Assembly: GCA_963662175.1 (NCBI GenBank)
Contig: OY759218.1
Span: forward strand, 49,917,427 to 49,981,426
Direction of reading: 5' to 3'
From: Aradus depressus
Lineage: Eukaryota > Arthropoda > Insecta > Hemiptera > Aradidae
Length of the DNA: 64,000 bases
Shown: piece after piece, positions 62,901 through 64,000 of the stretch
Numbering within the stretch: position 1 is the stretch's first letter
Layout of the letters: each line of letters begins with the position of its first letter
The notes under the pieces: model-generated
The model's input: only the letters and a program-made list of their open reading frames with translations
Told to the model about the DNA's origin: nothing
Databases searched by the model: none
Program-made: the position numbers and the translations under genes

Positions 62901-63222
62901 TTTTAAGTTAAACATTCTGCCGACGTTTGGATTCGAACCATGAACCCAAGGACGTTATCCACTCAGCCAACGGGACTCCAAACAGATAAATTACATATTA
63001 ATGTCAAGTTACACAAATACATTTTTTTTGTTTTCCTTATGAAAAATTCCTTCTGATTAATGAATTTCCTTTTATGGAACATGAATTTTATAAATTTATG
63101 TTGCAGGTCCAGTTGAAACTCGCCAAGATTTGCTTTTCGATCACCGAAGGCCGATAAAACCGACTCATGACAATTTAAACGAATGCAACCATCTAATGAC
63201 ACTTCTTTGTGAAATGAATTTG
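53249..63222 (+). CDS. Large lipid transfer protein (vitellogenin/apolipophorin type), first eight exons
   Basis: Exons: 53249-53309, 54864-54908, 58358-58518, 58609-58703, 58902-59043, 59556-59708, 60721-60934, 63107-63222; all are GT-AG and phases join without stops, giving about 329 residues before the window ends. Exon 1 is a signal peptide (STIVIFLLISYVVAE). Then ICGKPTCK, KFRYKEKVNYTYQYSAT, FTVTLNFRSKCDGIMKL, AQICPSKDELVWVLNLKRGV, INGDCMHGYYFKEVNG and ILTNVACREEHNYQPF: the order and phrases of the N-terminal lipovitellin-like domain. Such proteins load and carry lipid in yolk or haemolymph. Which one (vitellogenin, apolipophorin, clotting protein) cannot be decided from this part. Exon 7 has ITE copies on both sides. 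Confidence 0.88.
53310..54560. other. First intron of the lipid transfer gene with a decayed hammerhead-like motif
   Basis: AT-rich. On the minus strand 54163-54125 the bases ACUC, UUGAUAA, U, GCC...GGC, GAA, ACCAGU, U, GAGU follow the hammerhead-like layout with helix I ACUC/GAGU paired. Two core bases of CUGANGA are changed (first C to U, G to A), so activity is unlikely. No exon or other named repeat is evident. Confidence 0.4.
54565..54835 (-). mobile_element. SINE-1 copy, 3' two thirds
   Basis: GTTATTATGACTCATGCCCG, GGTCATATCGCCTACCACCA, CTCTGGTGGGCATGAGCCCG and TACCCGCGATCTTGAGCTCA. The central part with the phrase CGATGGTCCC is missing. It ends about 30 bp before the exon at 54864. 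Confidence 0.8.
55105..55395 (+). repeat. ITE copy, middle deleted
   Basis: Starts CTTCTCCAGTTATACGAAGT, keeps GATGCGGAGTTTTCAACGGA, jumps to one monomer and AACGGTCGACGTTTTGGAGG, then TTGGGGAAGTACGTTGCCGG and TGATTCAC. The non-LTR insertion follows after 20 bp. Confidence 0.75.
55416..55922 (+). pseudogene. C-terminal ORF of the non-LTR element
   Basis: The frame is open through the element's start, without its own ATG, to a stop at 55920-55922. Near its end it has CRLCTLDEKDDLIHFLLNCP, the Cys-His finger found after the reverse transcriptase in many LINEs (CxxC...HxxxxC). The upstream part (LRLLAQIRLHNTNKNFRILL) fits the region before that finger. RT and endonuclease are lost by 5' truncation. 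It is a different family from 20068-20616. Confidence 0.78.
55416..56155 (+). mobile_element. Non-LTR retrotransposon, 5' truncated, 17-bp TSD
   Basis: TCATTCATTGCCAACTG occurs on both sides (55399-55415 and 56156-56172), a perfect 17-bp target duplication. The element begins in coding sequence and ends with GTGCAATAAAAAAGTTTATC. Low-complexity T-rich 3' sequence lies at 55975-56030. The intact duplication implies a fairly recent insertion into the lipid transfer gene intron. Confidence 0.88.
56282..57020 (+). repeat. ITE copy, full length
   Basis: Starts ACTTCCCCAGCTAAACGAAG, then GGGGAAGTTATGTTATCGGC and CTGTGTCTATGAACACGATA. Monomers start near 56440, 56580, 56700 and 56840. It ends CAAACGGTCCATTGGCTTTG, TCCTGGGGAAGTACATAGCC and GGTGATTCATCGATGACTTG. 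With about 735 bp and both ends present this is the best reference copy. Confidence 0.85.
57175..57425 (+). mobile_element. SINE-1 copy, head truncated
   Basis: Begins CTTACTGAGCTCAGAATCGC and GGGTTCGAAACCCGGCCGAG (intact B box), then a body with deletions (GCCCTCCGTCCTTCGGATGG) and the tail TATGAGTCATAATAACTTAC. Confidence 0.8.
57430..58350. other. Intron 2 of the lipid transfer gene, nothing recognised
   Basis: Mostly AT-rich, with a GC-richer patch at 57880-58170 (CACCATGGTGCCGTTCAG, GGCACGAAAACAGTAAACTT) that has no open frame or partner in the window. Confidence 0.4.
59165..59225 (-). repeat. SINE-1 fragment
   Basis: GAAAAGGCTCAAGATCATCG then CTTAACGTCCCATACGAAGG: the central 55 bp of the SINE-1 body in reverse. 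Intronic in the lipid transfer gene. Confidence 0.55.
59800..59975. repeat. PLE-terminus fragment with (TA)n expansion
   Basis: TTTAAAATATTGTTTATTTC and GGTAGAAATATCGAAAGTAC, then about 25 TA units at 59889-59937, then TTTGTGAAATAGGCAATATC. A family A relic whose centre became a TA microsatellite. CGAAAGTACTACC recalls the hammerhead-like core, but the CTGAAGA box is missing. Confidence 0.6.
59990..60705 (+). repeat. ITE copy, full length, next to exon 7
   Basis: Starts ACTTCCCCAGCTGTACGAGG and ends GGGAAGTACATTGCCGGTGA then CTAACTGACGAC. Three to four monomers lie between. Its 3' end is about 20 bp from the acceptor of lipid transfer exon 7, so it forms most of that intron's end. Confidence 0.82.
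61039..61389. mobile_element. Foldback element, hammerhead-like family D, 13-bp TSD
   Basis: TTCATGTTTTCCG is duplicated on both sides (61026-61038 and 61390-61402) inside the ITE, which has this phrase once in other copies. The arms run GGTTGTCAAATAAAATATAG through TGGTAGCTAGCCGGCTTTCG and back. A 40-bp tail (CACTTCTCACTACATCAGCC) extends the right side only. There is no ORF. Confidence 0.88.
61080..61135 (-). ncRNA. Hammerhead-like motif, family D
   Basis: On the minus strand: CTGATGA (61125-61119), one extra U, GAAGG-AAA-CCUC as a stem II with one bulge, GAA, then the perfect 8-nt palindrome AGCCGGCU as stem III, one A, then GC, which pairs with the GC before the box. Helix I is only about 2 bp. 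The right arm of the foldback has the second half (CGAAAGCCGGCTAGC) but not the CTGATGA box. Confidence 0.5.
61455..61570 (-). repeat. 3' tail of non-LTR element (T2 family)
   Basis: AATGAAATGAAAATAAATGA, then TTATTCAGGGACCGAAGTCC and CCTAAGAATAAATACG, matching 26812-26935 closely. A deleted mariner follows directly. Confidence 0.6.
61570..62115 (+). pseudogene. Mariner-type transposon, twice-deleted transposase
   Basis: ATG at 61721 starts MDQRI, a typical mariner N-terminus, but the sequence then jumps to RRLREAIRKKRP and again to VREFLATNNTIIMPQPPYSP. Two internal deletions have removed the helix-turn-helix region, the first catalytic Asp and the second catalytic Asp (the HHDN segment). 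The third (PYSPDMAPCDFF) and the C-terminus (KRWHKCIISNGDYFEGDN) remain. The last 15 or so residues read into other sequence. It belongs to a mariner lineage different from 37425-38703. Confidence 0.82.
62115..62800. mobile_element. Foldback element, CTCATAG family, uninterrupted copy
   Basis: The left arm CCTTAAAGTATCAGGATACA, CATGCTTATCCCACCTGTAT, AAAGAAACACTGGCTAACAG and GGTTTATTCAGTCTCTC pairs with the right arm (62560-62795), which ends GATGTGCCACTGATGATGAC and TTATTTCTATGAG. The left terminus is truncated by the neighbouring mariner. Centre AT-rich. It shows what 36924-38972 looked like before its mariner. Confidence 0.85.
62830..62985 (-). mobile_element. tRNA-derived SINE, third family (SINE-3)
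   Basis: The minus strand starts GGAGTCCCGTTGGCTGAGTG (A box TGGCTGAGTGG), then TTCATGGTTCGAATCCAAAC (B box GGTTCGAATCC). The AT-rich body repeats TCGGCAGAAT and CTGCCGAC. A real tRNA would need a pairing acceptor stem; the 3' bases do not pair with GGAGTCC, so I call it a SINE. Confidence 0.6.
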
Positions 63223-63243
63223 GTAAGAATTAGAAATATTTAA

Positions 63244-63992
63244 CCCTCTAGTACACTTACCTGTCATTGTTACATTAGTACAATCGCGCGGCACTCAGTA
63301 CCGCATGCTGAACTATTGAGTTTTTCAGCAGTTTTGCACCCCATACAACTCCACAAAGGTATTATTAGGCGTACTGAATGCATAACAATGTTTTTAAAAG
63401 CTTTATTGAAAAAAAAAATACAAAATTGTTTAAAAAAACGTAACAAAAATTGAACATTTTAAAGAATGTTTAAGAATTACATATATTGAAGTAAAGAAAA
63501 ACATCTTATTATAGTACAAATGAAGAACAATATAATTAATTATAAATAGTTTATTTTTATTATAAATTAGTCGTAGGTACAAGGAAAAAACTAAAAAATT
63601 AATAATTAATTATTTTTTAGTTTTTTACATTAATTAATTAACAGCTAATTATTATTATTTAATTATAAATTAGTAGTTCATGAAAAAAAATTAACTATAA
63701 CATAAAAATATACTTAGTTATAAAGAAAACAAATACGAAATAAAATATATAAAAAAAACTTACATTTTAACACAAGCACGGTATACAGTGCCGCAATTGT
63801 TGTCCCTTCCACTTTGACCTATTCTTACCGACTGATAAAATATCAGATCAATGCGCTACTTGTTGTGTTCATTCATAGACATGTCATTGAAGAATAGAAG
63901 TGGGGATTAGCTTGTTATTAAACATAGGGACGACGAAAATCCAAATTTAGTAAATTTGCGGCACGGAGTGCCGCGGCGAGTGTACTAAAGGG
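63244..63992. mobile_element. PiggyBac-like MITE
   Basis: The left end CCCTCTAGTACACTTACC follows TTAA (63240-63243). The right end, on the other strand, reads CCCTTTAGTACACTCGCC, followed by TCAA (63993-63996), a one-base change from TTAA. Next to each end is a short GC-rich palindrome, GCGGCACTNNGTNCCGC. A CCC(T/C)TTA-type terminus and TTAA target fit the piggyBac superfamily. The 749-bp body is AT-rich and non-coding. It lies 21 bp after the exon 8 donor. Confidence 0.75.
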
Positions 63993-64000
63993 TCAATCTA

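Noticed and set aside
62915..62985. Functional tRNA gene on the minus strand
   Set aside because: Promoter boxes are present, but the 5' GGAGTCC has no complementary 3' arm and an AT-rich SINE-like body follows.

Overview
The window is AT-rich eukaryotic DNA with intron-split genes, GT-AG introns from a few hundred bases to several kilobases, and very dense transposable elements. The gene models (ARNT/tango, zeta-class glutathione transferase, a large lipid transfer protein) and the repeat mix (Penelope-like, mariner, Harbinger, pogo, piggyBac, tRNA-derived SINEs) suggest an arthropod, perhaps a copepod crustacean. The species is an inference.

Genes. (1) 4594-12948, plus: the last six exons of an ARNT/tango bHLH-PAS gene, from PAS-B to the stop; its N-terminal exons lie upstream of the window. 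(2) 23543-27508, plus: a nearly complete zeta-class GST (maleylacetoacetate isomerase) in seven exons. (3) 44704-40329, minus: a TATA box, a signal-peptide exon and, 4.2 kb away, a Cys-rich Kazal-like exon in matching phase. (4) 53249-63222, plus: the first eight exons of a secreted large lipid transfer protein (vitellogenin/apolipophorin type) that runs off the right edge. Minor candidates at 3128, 13534, 15313, 17399 and 34150 are coding-like but unrecognised.

Mobile DNA, left to right. 0-12 kb: an ITE fragment, SINE copies, a Harbinger MITE with a broken MADF ORF, a pogo-like MITE and foldbacks, mostly in or just before ARNT introns. 13-23 kb: local duplications, a Penelope-like element (PLE) and a non-LTR fragment flanked by 230-bp direct repeats. 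28.75-33.1 kb: a decayed GC-rich Ty3/gypsy element. 36.9-39.0 kb: a mariner nested in a foldback element. 39-61 kb: many copies of an internally iterated element (called ITE here), a second PLE, and a non-LTR insertion with a 17-bp target duplication. 61-64 kb: a deleted mariner, a foldback, a tRNA-derived SINE and a piggyBac-like MITE.

The most interesting pattern is a recurring small hammerhead-ribozyme-like motif. It has a CUGANGA box, one extra A or U, a short stem, GAA, a short often palindromic stem III, one base, then a strand that re-pairs with the bases before CUGANGA. It sits in the sense-strand 3' region of both PLE copies and in several foldback families with different sequences. 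Two of those foldbacks have clear 12- and 13-bp target duplications. The second pattern is the ITE: its ends carry ACTTCCCC and GGGGAAGT, its body is made of divergent ~135-165 bp monomers, and it lies close to several exons.
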